64,000 nt of DNA from the NCBI RefSeq assembly GCF_001968825.1, contig NZ_MIEU01000002.1, positions 682,001 to 746,000 of the forward strand, read 5' to 3'. The notes below the pieces were generated by a model. That model made no database searches and was not told the origin of the DNA. It saw nothing but the letters and a program-made list of their open reading frames with translations. Positions 20,520-29,297 of this stretch are shown here, piece by piece. The stretch's first letter is position 1; every line of letters begins with the position of its first letter. This stretch comes from Tersicoccus sp. Bi-70 (lineage in GTDB: Bacteria; Actinomycetota; Actinomycetes; Actinomycetales; Micrococcaceae). The position numbers were made by a program, and so were the translations under genes.

Positions 20520-22199
20520 TCAGCGGCCGATGCTGGCCCGCTCCGCCTCCGCGGTCTCGATCTCGTCGTGACCGTGGTGGGAGTGCGCTGCCTCGAGCTC
20601 GGCCGGCGTGACCGGGGCCACGCGGTCCTCGAAGAAGAACCGCGACACCCGGCCCCGCACGCGCTCGGCGCCGGAGACCTTGCCGTTGCGGCCCGGTCGA
20701 GCCTCGAGCACCTGGGGGGAGTCGAAGTTGACCATGCGGTACAGCCGGTAGCGGTCGACCGGCTCGTGCACCTCGATGAACTCACCGTGCGGCAGCCGCA
20801 CCACGCGTCCGGTCTCCCGGCCGTGCAGGGCGATCTCGCGGTCCTTGCGCTGCAGCGCCAGGGCGATGCGGCGGGCCACGATGAACCCGAGGATCGGGCC
20901 GATGAAGAACAGCGCCCGCAGCCAGTAGGTGACATCGTTCAGCGACACGTGGAAGTGGGTGGCGATGAGGTCGGAACTCGCCGCGGCCCACAGCACGCAG
21001 TAGTACACGACGCCGGCGACGCCGATCGCCGTCCGGGTCGGCGCGTTGCGCGGGCGGTCCAGGATGTGGTGCTCCCGGTCGTCCTTCGTCACCCAGCGCT
21101 CGATCCACGGGTAGAGGAACATGACCGTGAACAGGACGAGCGCGGGGCCGAGGGCCGGCAGCAGCACGTTCAGCGTCAGCGTCCAGTTCCCGAACAGCAC
21201 GAACTCCCAGTGCCACGGCCAGGTGCCGGGCATCAGGCGGAGCGCGCCGTCGACCCACCCGATGTACCAGTCCGGCTGGGTGCCGGCCGAGACGGGGGAG
21301 GGGTCGTAGGGACCGTAGTTCCAGATCGGGTTGATCGTGAACGCCGCCGCCATCAGGGCGATCACGCCGAAGACGATGAAGAAGAATCCACCGGCCTTCG
21401 CCGCGTAGATCGGGCCGACGGGGTACCCGACGACGTTGGTCTCCTTGCGGCCGGGACCCGGGTACTGGGTGTGTTTGTGCAACACCACCATGAACAGGTG
21501 CACCGCGATCATCAACAGGATGATCGCCGGGATCAGCAGGATGTGCAGCGTGAACAGCCGGCTGATGATGTGCGTCCCGGGGAACTCCCCGCCGAACAGG
21601 AAGAACGAGATGTACGTGCCAACGAGCGGGATCGCCTTGATCACGCCGTCGATGATCCGCAGACCGTTGCCGGAGAGCAGGTCGTCCGGCAGCGAGTAGC
21701 CGGTGAAGCCGGCGGCGAGGCCCAGGATCAGCAGCACGCAGCCGACGACCCAGTTGAGCTCACGCGGCTTGCGGAACGCGCCGGTGAAGAACACGCGCAG
21801 CATGTGCACCGCGTTGGACGCCACGAACAGCAGCGCCGCCCAGTGGTGCACCTGGCGCATGAACAGGCCGCCCCGGATGTCGAAGGAGATGTCGAGCGAT
21901 GACTGGTACGCCACCGACATCTCGACGCCCTTCATCGGGACGTACGAGCCGGCGTAGTGCGTCTCCGCCATCGACGGGTTGAACCAGAAGGTCAGGAAGG
22001 TGCCCGACAGCAGCAGGATGACGAACGAGTAGAGCGCCACCTCGCCGAACATGAACGACCAGTGGTCGGGGAAGATCTTCCGGCCGAACTCCTTGACCAT
22101 GGCGGATCCGCCGACGCGCTGGTCGACGAAGTCGGCCATCTTGCCCACGGCGGTCGGCGCCACGTAGGTGTTGCGCTGATCAGTGGTGGTGGTGGACAT
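20520..22199 (-). CDS. qcrB: Cytochrome bc1 complex cytochrome b subunit
   Basis: The haem b subunit of the menaquinol:cytochrome c reductase, 559 residues. It has the haem-ligating HHWAALLFVASNAVHMLR and ISRLFTLHILLIP ... VHLFMVVLHKHTQYPGPG helices, the PDWYIGW variant of the quinol-site PEWY motif, and the long C-terminal extension usual in actinobacteria. It is last in qcrC-qcrA-qcrB; its ATG overlaps the qcrA stop by one base (TGATG). In other actinobacteria this protein is the target of bc1 inhibitors. Confidence 0.96.
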   Translation of the reverse strand: MSTTTTDQRNTYVAPTAVGKMADFVDQRVGGSAMVKEFGRKIFPDHWSFMFGEVALYSFVILLLSGTFLTFWFNPSMAETHYAGSYVPMKGVEMSVAYQSSLDISFDIRGGLFMRQVHHWAALLFVASNAVHMLRVFFTGAFRKPRELNWVVGCVLLILGLAAGFTGYSLPDDLLSGNGLRIIDGVIKAIPLVGTYISFFLFGGEFPGTHIISRLFTLHILLIPAIILLMIAVHLFMVVLHKHTQYPGPGRKETNVVGYPVGPIYAAKAGGFFFIVFGVIALMAAAFTINPIWNYGPYDPSPVSAGTQPDWYIGWVDGALRLMPGTWPWHWEFVLFGNWTLTLNVLLPALGPALVLFTVMFLYPWIERWVTKDDREHHILDRPRNAPTRTAIGVAGVVYYCVLWAAASSDLIATHFHVSLNDVTYWLRALFFIGPILGFIVARRIALALQRKDREIALHGRETGRVVRLPHGEFIEVHEPVDRYRLYRMVNFDSPQVLEARPGRNGKVSGAERVRGRVSRFFFEDRVAPVTPAELEAAHSHHGHDEIETAEAERASIGR

Positions 22200-23227
22200 C
22201 AGCCACGCTCCCAGAAACTCGGACCCACAGGCTCGTGGAAGTCACTTTGTGCAACGAGGTAGCCCTGGTCGTCGACCATGATGGGCAGTTGGGGCAGCGG
22301 ATGGGACGCTGGCCCGAAAATGACCTTACACTCCTGCGTCAGGTCGAAGGTCGACTGGTGGCACGGGCAGAGCAGGTGGTGCGTGTGCTGCTCGTACAGG
22401 GCGACCGGGCAACCGACGTGGGTGCAGATCTTCGAATAGGCCACGATGCCCTCGTAGCCCCAGTTCTCGCGCCCGGCGGAGGGGTTGAGGTCCTCCGGGT
22501 TCAGGCGCATGAGGAGCACGACGGCCTTGGCCTTCTGTTCCAGCTTGTCCTCGGCCTCGTTGAGGCCTTCGGGGATGACATGGAAGACGGAGCCGATCTG
22601 CACGTCCGCCGCGCGGATGGGCGTGCCGTCGGGGTCGCGGGTCAGGCGTACCCCCTTGTTCCACATCGTGTGGCGCAGGGCGTCGCCGGGCAGCGGGCCG
22701 AGGTCGCGGAAGATCGCGATCGCGGGGAGCACGGCCAGCGCACCGGCGCCGATCAGGGTGTTGCGGATGAGCGGCCGGCGAGCGATGCCGGACTCCTCCA
22801 GGATGCCCCTGATGATGCCCTCGGCGTCCTTGCGGTCGGCCTCGGGACGGATGGTGTGCCGCTCCTCGACCCACTCGTGGTCCGGCATGAGCGTCTTCGC
22901 CCAGTGGACGACGCCGATGCCGATGCCGAACATCGCGAATGCGGTGCCGAGCCCGAGGAGCAGGTTCTGCAGCCGGAGTGTGGCGACGGTGTCGTCGAGC
23001 CGGATGAAGAAGTACCCGAAGAAGAACAGCAGGGTCCCGATGATGGACACGAGGAACAGCAGGGAGACCTGCCGTTCGTTGCGCTTGGCGGCGCGCGGCT
23101 GGGTGTCCGATAGCCGCGGGCGGTGCGGCGGGAGTCCCGGGTCCGCGTGCGCCATGTCGTTGGTTCGGCCGTCTGCCGTGGCGACTGCGCCGGAGTTGCC
23201 CGGGGTGCCGTTGCTACGGTCGCTCAT
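22199..23227 (-). CDS. qcrA: Cytochrome bc1 complex Rieske iron-sulfur subunit
   Basis: The Rieske protein passes electrons from menaquinol to cytochrome cc. The 2Fe-2S ligands are in CTHVGCP and CPCHQSTFD, with the disulfide cysteines inside the same motifs. Three membrane segments precede the cluster domain (two near residues 60-115 and one near 160-185), the actinobacterial layout. ATG 23227 is preferred, since GAGGGGG lies just upstream on the minus strand; an in-frame ATG at 23239 would add four residues. Confidence 0.95.
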   Translation of the reverse strand: MSDRSNGTPGNSGAVATADGRTNDMAHADPGLPPHRPRLSDTQPRAAKRNERQVSLLFLVSIIGTLLFFFGYFFIRLDDTVATLRLQNLLLGLGTAFAMFGIGIGVVHWAKTLMPDHEWVEERHTIRPEADRKDAEGIIRGILEESGIARRPLIRNTLIGAGALAVLPAIAIFRDLGPLPGDALRHTMWNKGVRLTRDPDGTPIRAADVQIGSVFHVIPEGLNEAEDKLEQKAKAVVLLMRLNPEDLNPSAGRENWGYEGIVAYSKICTHVGCPVALYEQHTHHLLCPCHQSTFDLTQECKVIFGPASHPLPQLPIMVDDQGYLVAQSDFHEPVGPSFWERG

Positions 23228-23317
23228 GAGCCCCCTCATTCTTCGTCGTGGTGCTGATGTGTGTCGGGTTCCCGGTGCGCCGGCGGGTCTCCCGCCGCCC
23301 GCGTACCGGGGCAGTGC

Positions 23318-24115
23318 TCAGGAGGACCGTGAGGTCAGCCAGATCGTGAAGGCGATGATGACGCCGAGACCGGCGACCCACGCGAACAGACCCTCGGAGA
23401 CGGGGCCGAGCGAGCCGAGGTCGGCTCCGCCCGGCGATCCCTGCGCCTCGATGGTCTTGAGGAAGGTGATCAGATTCCGCTTCTCGTCCGGCGTGATGTT
23501 CGAGTTGTTGAACACCGGCATGTTCTGCGGGCCCGTGACCATCGCCTCGTAGATGTGCTTCTCCGAGACGTCCTTCAGCGCCGGGGCGTACTTGCCCCGG
23601 GTCAGCGCGCCACCGGCGGCGGCAGCGTTGTGGCACATCGCGCAGTTGACGCGGAAGACCTCGCCACCCTTGGCTGCGTCGCCCTTGCTGGTGTCCAGCT
23701 GCTCCTCCGAGGGGACGGCGGGGCCGGCGCCGAGGGAGGCGACGTAAGCGGCGAGCTGACGGGTCTGCTCGTCGTTGAACTGCGCGGGCTTCTGCTCGGC
23801 CTGCGGACCGTTCGCGGCCATCGGCATGCGGCCGGTACCGACCTGGAAGTCGACGCTCGCGGCGCCGACGCCCACGAGGGACGGGCCCGCGGGGCTGCCC
23901 TTGGCGCCCATGCCATGGCAGGTGGCGCAGTTCGAGATGAACAGCTTCTGGCCGCTGGTGGCGTCCTCGGCGGTGTAGGTCTCCTTGGACTGCGAGGCCT
24001 GGGCGGTGTTCGCGGAGCTTGCGGCCGCGTACACCGTGCCGGTGATCAGCAGCGCCAGCAGGATCAGCGCCACCGCCGCGAGCGGGTGCCTACGCCGTTG
24101 TGCGAGTGACTTCAC
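23318..24115 (-). CDS. qcrC: Cytochrome bc1 complex dihaem cytochrome c subunit
   Basis: A membrane-anchored c-type cytochrome with two haem-binding motifs, CATCH and CAMCH, one in each of two cytochrome c domains, so it replaces a separate soluble cytochrome c in the supercomplex. The 265-residue protein has an N-terminal signal anchor (about 12-32) and a C-terminal membrane segment (about 242-260). GTG 24115 has GGAAGAGG about 8 nt upstream on the minus strand. It heads the qcrCAB operon. Confidence 0.95.
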   Translation of the reverse strand: MKSLAQRRRHPLAAVALILLALLITGTVYAAASSANTAQASQSKETYTAEDATSGQKLFISNCATCHGMGAKGSPAGPSLVGVGAASVDFQVGTGRMPMAANGPQAEQKPAQFNDEQTRQLAAYVASLGAGPAVPSEEQLDTSKGDAAKGGEVFRVNCAMCHNAAAAGGALTRGKYAPALKDVSEKHIYEAMVTGPQNMPVFNNSNITPDEKRNLITFLKTIEAQGSPGGADLGSLGPVSEGLFAWVAGLGVIIAFTIWLTSRSS

Positions 24116-24201
24116 CTGTCCATACCTCTTCCGTCGTGGTTCTGCGTCGTCGGAGTGGCCGGGTCCGGCGCCATCCGCACTGATCTCGGGGATCCGATGT
24201 A

Positions 24202-24216
24202 TCTCGATTTTCGAGA
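24202..24216. promoter_or_regulatory. Inverted repeat in the qcrC upstream region
   Basis: TCTCGA-TTT-TCGAGA is a perfect palindrome in an unusually A/T-rich patch, 87 nt before qcrC and downstream of ctaE on the same strand. A further CGAGAA / TTCTCG pair (24212-24217, 24233-24238) overlaps it. It may be an operator for the qcr operon. Confidence 0.4.
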
Positions 24217-24264
24217 AGTCTGTGGTCTCATTCTCGTCCGCCTCCGGCCGCCGTCAAGCCCGGG

Positions 24265-24903
24265 CTACTTGAGGAAGTAGATGATGAAGAAGAGGGCGAT
24301 CCAGACGACGTCGACGAAGTGCCAGTAGTAGGAGACGACGACGGCGGAGGTGGCCTCGAAGTGACCGAAGCGCTTGGCGATGAAGGCGCGGCCGATGATG
24401 AAGAGGAATGCGATCAGACCGCCGGTCACGTGCAGGCCGTGGAAGCCGGTCGTCAGGTAGAAGGACGAGCCGTAGGCGTCCGAGGAGAGCGAGACGTGCT
24501 CGGAGACGAGCATCGTGTACTCGTACGCCTGCACGGACACGAAGATCGCGCCCATGATGAAGGTGAGGATGAACCACTCGACCATGCCCCAGCGGGCGAC
24601 GTTCAGCAGGCCGCCGGTGCGCCGGGGCTGCAGCCGCTCGGCGGCGAACACGCCGAACTGGCACGTCACCGAGCTGAGCACCAGCACGATGGTGTTGGCC
24701 AGCGCGAACGGGACGTTGAGCTTGGCGGTCTCCTCGGCCCACATCTGCGGCGATGTGGAGCGGAGGGTGAAGTACATCGCGAACAGGGCCGCGAAGAACA
24801 TGATCTCGCTGGAGAGCCACACGATCGTCCCCACCGACACCATGTTCGGGCGGTTGAGAGCGGGGTGCGCCTGAGGGCTCGGAGCGTGGGTTGCACTGGT
24901 CAC
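24265..24903 (-). CDS. ctaE: Cytochrome c oxidase subunit III
   Basis: A 212-residue integral membrane subunit with five predicted spans and the conserved [30 protein letters not shown] and [14 protein letters not shown] motifs. The open frame extends far upstream, but GTG 24903 is selected: on the minus strand CATAAT (24915-24910) is 6 nt upstream and TTGGTG (24939-24934) is 18 nt before that, a good promoter for a leaderless transcript. In actinobacteria ctaE usually precedes qcrCAB, as here. Confidence 0.96.
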   Translation of the reverse strand: MTSATHAPSPQAHPALNRPNMVSVGTIVWLSSEIMFFAALFAMYFTLRSTSPQMWAEETAKLNVPFALANTIVLVLSSVTCQFGVFAAERLQPRRTGGLLNVARWGMVEWFILTFIMGAIFVSVQAYEYTMLVSEHVSLSSDAYGSSFYLTTGFHGLHVTGGLIAFLFIIGRAFIAKRFGHFEATSAVVVSYYWHFVDVVWIALFFIIYFLK

Positions 24904-24909
24904 CTTGCC

Positions 24910-24939
24910 ATTATGGCTGGTAAATCCCTGAGCCACCAA
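24910..24939 (-). promoter_or_regulatory. ctaE promoter
   Basis: TTGGTG (-35, 24939-24934) and CATAAT (-10, 24915-24910) with 18 nt spacing, ending 6 nt before GTG 24903. Confidence 0.6.
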
Positions 24940-25093
24940 CGCAACTCGCCCGAACACCGCTTTGACGTGGGACGATGTCGTGAAAATCTTGTCTACGAAG
25001 GATAGAAAAGGGGCTCGCGCTACGATGCGCTCCCAGCGTCCGTCCAGCGGCCCGCGGACGGGGCCTCTCGCGGCCCGACGATAGGATCGACGC

Positions 25094-26191
25094 GTGAATC
25101 CCCAGCCCGTTGTTCCGACCGCCCGTTCGTCCGCCCGGGAGGGTGGCGCCGTGCGGTCGTGGCCGGAGTTGCTGACCGCCCTGCTGTCCGGACGCGATCT
25201 GTCCGCGGGGGAGACCGCGTGGGCGATGGACCGGGTGATGTCCGGGGAGCTGCCCGACGCCGCCGTCGCCGGTTTCCTCGTCGCGCTGAAGGCCAAGGGG
25301 GAGACGGTCGAGGAACTCGCCGGCCTGGTCGAGGCCATGCTCGCGCACGCCAACCCGCTGCCGGTCGGCCCGGACGCCCTCGACATCGTCGGTACCGGCG
25401 GGGACCGGCAGAACACCGTCAACATCTCCACGATGGCCGCGCTCGTCTGCGCGGGGGCCGGCACGCCCGTCGTCAAGCACGGCAACCGGGCCGCGTCGTC
25501 CTCGACGGGCACGGCCGACGTCCTCGAGGCACTCGGGGTGAACCTGGACCTGTCGGTCAGGGACGTGGCCGAGGCCGCGCGCGCCGTCGGCGTCACGTTC
25601 TGCTTCGCGCAGGTCTTCCATCCGTCGATGCGCTTCGCCGCCGGTGCCCGCAAGGCGCTCGGCGTCCCGACGGTCTTCAACTTCCTCGGTCCGATGACGA
25701 ACCCGGCCCGGGTCGAGGCGTCGGCGATCGGTGTCGCCGACCCGCGGATCGGCCCGCTGATCGCGGGCGTGCTGGCGCGCCGCGGCAACCGGGCCCTGGT
25801 CTTCCACGGGCACGACGGACTCGACGAACTGACGACCACTGCGCCCTCGACCGTCTGGGAGGTGCGCGACGGCGACGTCACGGAGCAGGTGCTGGATCCG
25901 CAGGACCAGCTCGGCATCCCCCGCGCGACGCTGGACGACCTGCGCGGTGGCGAGCCCGCTCACAACGCGGACGTCGTGCGTGCGGTCCTGGCCGGCGAGC
26001 AGGGACCGGTGCGTGACGCCGTCGTGCTCAACGCGGCGGCCGGCCTGACCGCGGCCTCGCGCACCGCCGACGGCCCGCTGGTCGAGCGCCTGGCGGCCGG
26101 CCTGGACCGGGCCCGCGCCTCCCTGGACGACGGCGACGCGGCTCGCGTGCTGGAGCGCTGGGTGCGCTTCAGCGACGAACGCGGACGCTGA
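25094..26191 (+). CDS. trpD: Anthranilate phosphoribosyltransferase
   Basis: It transfers a phosphoribosyl group to anthranilate in tryptophan synthesis. The 365-residue protein shows [17 protein letters not shown] (PRPP-binding glycine loop), [20 protein letters not shown] and [14 protein letters not shown] 25094 has TAGGAT at 25082-25087, 6 nt upstream, consistent with a leaderless mRNA. It stands alone here, divergent from ctaE; other trp genes are not in the window. The solitary trpD next to ctaE is common in this group. Confidence 0.96.
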   Translation: MNPQPVVPTARSSAREGGAVRSWPELLTALLSGRDLSAGETAWAMDRVMSGELPDAAVAGFLVALKAKGETVEELAGLVEAMLAHANPLPVGPDALDIVGTGGDRQNTVNISTMAALVCAGAGTPVVKHGNRAASSSTGTADVLEALGVNLDLSVRDVAEAARAVGVTFCFAQVFHPSMRFAAGARKALGVPTVFNFLGPMTNPARVEASAIGVADPRIGPLIAGVLARRGNRALVFHGHDGLDELTTTAPSTVWEVRDGDVTEQVLDPQDQLGIPRATLDDLRGGEPAHNADVVRAVLAGEQGPVRDAVVLNAAAGLTAASRTADGPLVERLAAGLDRARASLDDGDAARVLERWVRFSDERGR

Positions 26192-26195
26192 CGGT

Positions 26196-26474
26196 TCAGT
26201 CGCCGCCGAGAGCGAAGGCGGCGTCGAGATCGTGCTGGGAGTAGGCGCGGAAGGCGATCTGCGTCGTCGTGTCCCGGATGGACGCGACCTTGGAGAGCCG
26301 GTCCGCGATGACCCGTTCCAGGTCCTCGTGCCGGCGCACCCGCGCGACGACGATGAGGTCCCAGTCCCCGGTGACGGAGTAGACCTCGCTGATGCCCTCG
26401 ATCGCGGAGATCTCCTCCGCCGTCTCGGGAATGCGGTCCGGTTCGACGGACACGTGGGTGAACGCGGTGATCAC
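26196..26474 (-). CDS. Lrp/AsnC ligand-binding (RAM) domain protein
   Basis: A 92-residue protein made of only the Lrp/AsnC effector domain, with no helix-turn-helix. Typical pattern: ITAFTHVSVEPDRIPETAEEISAIEGISEVYSVTGDWDLIVVARV. Stand-alone RAM proteins bind amino acids and may modulate partner regulators. GTG 26474 overlaps the stop of the DUF3054 gene (GTGA) and has AGGAGA upstream, so the pair is coupled. It is convergent with trpD with only 4 nt between. Confidence 0.9.
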   Translation of the reverse strand: MITAFTHVSVEPDRIPETAEEISAIEGISEVYSVTGDWDLIVVARVRRHEDLERVIADRLSKVASIRDTTTQIAFRAYSQHDLDAAFALGGD

Positions 26475-27028
26475 AGCAGGTTCTCCTTCGGATGCGGGAC
26501 GGCGGCCCTGCGGGAACGCCGCGTGACGAGGGCGACGACGACGCGCCAGCCCAGCAGGAAGACGGCCAGGGTGATGGTCGCGACGACGATGAACGCCGGC
26601 GCGATCCCCTCGCCGGTGGCCGCACGCAGCGCCATGCCGACCGCGACCGCGGTAACCCACACGACGAGACCGGTGGGCCGCACGGACGTGGGGCGATGCC
26701 AGGCCCGGGTCACGAGCCACCCGGCGAGCGCGCCGACGAGGAACGGCCAGGCCGTGCCCAGGACGCCGAGAACGGCATCGCCCTCCCGGTGACTGGCGCG
26801 GCCGATCGCGGCGAAGACGACGATCAGGACGGCGTCGACGACAGCGCCGACGGCGACAGCGGCAGCGGCGACACCACGGTCGCCGACCGGCGTCCATGCA
26901 TCGCGGGGCGACGCCGGTGCGGAGGACGGACGAGACCCGGACGCCATGGCGGATGAGGTCGTGGATGCCGTGTCCGATGCCGGGGAGGACGTCGGGTCGG
27001 GGGTGACGGAACGGGAGCGGGTGGACAC
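26471..27028 (-). CDS. DUF3054 membrane protein
   Basis: A 185-residue protein of unknown function with a Ser/Thr/Pro-rich N-terminal tail (first 50 residues) and four membrane segments (about 53-75, 86-106, 121-137, 144-165), matching DUF3054. GTG 27028 has TAGACT (27040-27035 minus) 6 nt upstream, suggesting a leaderless transcript. It is followed by the RAM-domain gene and is divergent from the acetyltransferase. Confidence 0.85.
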   Translation of the reverse strand: MSTRSRSVTPDPTSSPASDTASTTSSAMASGSRPSSAPASPRDAWTPVGDRGVAAAAVAVGAVVDAVLIVVFAAIGRASHREGDAVLGVLGTAWPFLVGALAGWLVTRAWHRPTSVRPTGLVVWVTAVAVGMALRAATGEGIAPAFIVVATITLAVFLLGWRVVVALVTRRSRRAAVPHPKENLL

Positions 27029-27146
27029 CCGGCCAGTCTACGAGCCGGTCGGTCGCCGAGCCGCCGGCCTCCCGCCCCGCGGCCACCCGACCGGGAGCAC
27101 CAGGAACCGCCCCGTGCGTCGTCGTCCCGCTCGTAGACTCGCCCCC

Positions 27147-28187
27147 ATGGACGCGGACTTCACGCCCCTGACCGCTGCGGACACGCCGGCCTGGGCGGCG
27201 CTGACCACGGTGCTGGCGCAGGTCGACGGCACCGAGGAGTTCTACAGCGCCGAGGACCTCGCCGAGGAACTGGCGGAGGACGGCGTCGACCCTGCCCGGG
27301 ACACGTGGGCGTGCTGGGAGAAGGACGGGACCGGCGAGCGGATCGTGGCCGCCGGCCAGGTGCGGGTCCGGACCGATCTGCTGGACGGTCGGGCCGTCGC
27401 CCTGCTCGGTGGCGGCGTCCACCCGGACCGTCGCGGCCGGGGGATCGGCCGGGCGCTGATGGACCGGATGGAGCGGCGCGCCCGGGAGCTGGCCGCCGAG
27501 CGCCACCCGGGCGCACCCGTCACCCTGCGCAACCCCGGCGGGCTGCCGGCCGATCCCGTGCGCCCGCTGCTGCTGCACCGCGGCTACCGACTGAGCCGGT
27601 ACTTCGCCCAGATGCAGCGCGCGCTGCCCGACGTCGGCGAGGGGGAGGGTGCGACGGTCCCGTCCGCGGCTTCCCGCGTCGCGCCGCCCGGGATCGTGCC
27701 CTCCGGGGTCACCCCCGCCGGCATCGTGCCCTTCCGGGCGGAGCTGTCCGCGGGCACCCTCCGCGCCCGCAATGCCGCCTTCGCGGACCACTGGGGATCG
27801 ACGACGGTCGCGGACGCCGAGTGGGCGGCACTGATCGAGGCCCGCAGCTTCGTCCCCGACTGCTCCTTCCTCGCCGTGGACGAGGCAGGCGACGTGCTGT
27901 CCTTCTGCCTGGCGCAGGACTGGCAGGACGGCCCGCTCTATCTGGCCCTGATCGGGACGACGCCGGCCGCCCGCGGCCTCGGCCTGGCCCGGGCGTGCAT
28001 CGGCGCCTCACTGGATGCCGCCGCCCGCGAGCAGGGAGCGGACGGTCGTCCGCGTTTCAGCGGGGCCACGCTCCACGTCGACGCCGACAGCCCCACCGGC
28101 GCCACCCGGCTCTACGAGGCGGCCGGATTCGCCGTGGCGAAGACGTTCGCGACCTTCACCCGCGAGGTGCCTGCGCTGGGCTCCTGA
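27147..28187 (+). CDS. Tandem GNAT acetyltransferase
   Basis: A 346-residue protein with two GNAT folds. The first has the acetyl-CoA loop HPDRRGRGIGRALM (about residues 92-105); the second has ALIGTTPAARGLGLARACI (about 270-288) and ends VDADSPTGATRLYEAAGFAVAKTFATF. The two-domain plan recalls mycothiol synthase MshD, but the detailed match to MshD cannot be judged by eye, and mshD-specific neighbours are absent. A linker (about 165-190) is Pro/Val/Gly-rich with repeated GIVP. ATG 27147 has TAGACT 7 nt upstream (leaderless). Confidence 0.82.
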   Translation: MDADFTPLTAADTPAWAALTTVLAQVDGTEEFYSAEDLAEELAEDGVDPARDTWACWEKDGTGERIVAAGQVRVRTDLLDGRAVALLGGGVHPDRRGRGIGRALMDRMERRARELAAERHPGAPVTLRNPGGLPADPVRPLLLHRGYRLSRYFAQMQRALPDVGEGEGATVPSAASRVAPPGIVPSGVTPAGIVPFRAELSAGTLRARNAAFADHWGSTTVADAEWAALIEARSFVPDCSFLAVDEAGDVLSFCLAQDWQDGPLYLALIGTTPAARGLGLARACIGASLDAAAREQGADGRPRFSGATLHVDADSPTGATRLYEAAGFAVAKTFATFTREVPALGS

Positions 28188-28347
28188 CCGCATCACTCAC
28201 CGTGTCCCCGTCGCCGGCGACGCCGTCGTCCCGGACGTCGGCATCGGGCGGTGGTTCCGGGCGTTGGTTCCGGTCTTCTGGGCGATGGTGCCTCCGCCCA
28301 CCGTCGCAGCCCCGGGTTCTGTCGGAGGCGTGTGCCACGCTCGGATC

Positions 28348-28992
28348 ATGGCTCCCTCTCGACCGCCACGCGTCATCTACTACACGGCCGCGACCCTCGA
28401 CGGTTTCCTCGCGGACGACGATCACGACCTCGGCTGGCTCCTGCGCCTGGCGCCGGACCCCGCGCGCACCCCGCCCGCCTTCGACTTCGCGACGTTCTTC
28501 GCCGGCGTCGGCGCCATGGTGATGGGAGGCAACACCTACCGGTGGGTGCACCGGCACGAGGATCTGGCGGCGCACCCGGAACGCTGGACGGACGTCTACG
28601 GGGCGACGCCGTGCTGGGTCTTCAGTTCCCAGGGCCTGGCGCCCGTCGACGGCGCGGACATCCGTGCCGGCCACGGGCCCGTCGCCGACGCGCTGCCCGC
28701 GATCCGCGCCGCGGCCGGTGAGCGCGACGTCTGGCTGCTGGGCGGCGGCGAGCTCGTCGGCCAGGTCGACGACGCCGGCGCTCTCGACGAGATCCGCGTG
28801 AGCATCGCCCCGGTCACGCTCGGCGCCGGCAAGCCGCTGCTCCCGCGGCGGCTGGACCAGCGTCTGACTCTGACCGGCGTCCACACCGACGGGACGTTCG
28901 CCTACCTGGCCTACGACGTCCGCCGACCGGCATCGCCGGTCCGACCATGCGGCGAGATCGAAGCGGAGGGGCGTCCGGTGGTCGACCCGTGA
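28348..28992 (+). CDS. Dihydrofolate reductase-like (RibD_C) family protein
   Basis: A 214-residue protein of the RibD C-terminal / DHFR fold: VIYYTAATLDGFLADDDHDLGWL at the N-terminus, VMGGNTYRWV (NADPH-binding), VWLLGGGELVGQ and IRVSIAPVTLGAGKPLLP. Such proteins are NADPH-dependent reductases of uncertain substrate, not housekeeping FolA. ATG 28348 is preceded at 6 nt by CACGCT, a weak -10. The 160 nt before it hold nothing recognisable. The C-terminal 20 residues (PASPVRPCGEIEAEG) are not part of the fold. Confidence 0.85.
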   Translation: MAPSRPPRVIYYTAATLDGFLADDDHDLGWLLRLAPDPARTPPAFDFATFFAGVGAMVMGGNTYRWVHRHEDLAAHPERWTDVYGATPCWVFSSQGLAPVDGADIRAGHGPVADALPAIRAAAGERDVWLLGGGELVGQVDDAGALDEIRVSIAPVTLGAGKPLLPRRLDQRLTLTGVHTDGTFAYLAYDVRRPASPVRPCGEIEAEGRPVVDP

Positions 28993-29024
28993 CACCGTTC
29001 GTGCCCCGCGCCTACGCTGACCCC

Positions 29025-29297
29025 ATGTGCAGGAACATCCGGCAACTTCACAACTTCGACCCGGCGGCGACGAGCGACGAGATCCGTGCCGCTGCCCTCC
29101 AGTACGTGCGCAAGGTCAGCGGCAGCACGAAGCCGTCGCAGGCCAACCAGGCCGCGTTCGACGACGCGGTCGAGGAGATCGCGCACATCACGGCCCACCT
29201 GCTCGAGCACCTCACCACGAGTGCACCGCCGAAGAACCGCGAGATCGAGGCCGCCAAGGCCCGCGCCCGCAGCGCTCAGCGTTACGGAGCGGCCTGA
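29025..29297 (+). CDS. DUF2277 family protein
   Basis: A 90-residue protein starting MCRNIRQLHNFDP, the hallmark of DUF2277, and continuing IRAAALQYVRKVSGSTKPSQAN; function unknown. ATG 29025 has TACGCT at 29013-29018, 6 nt upstream (leaderless). Its stop overlaps the next start by one base (TGATG), coupling it to the oxidoreductase. Confidence 0.93.
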   Translation: MCRNIRQLHNFDPAATSDEIRAAALQYVRKVSGSTKPSQANQAAFDDAVEEIAHITAHLLEHLTTSAPPKNREIEAAKARARSAQRYGAA

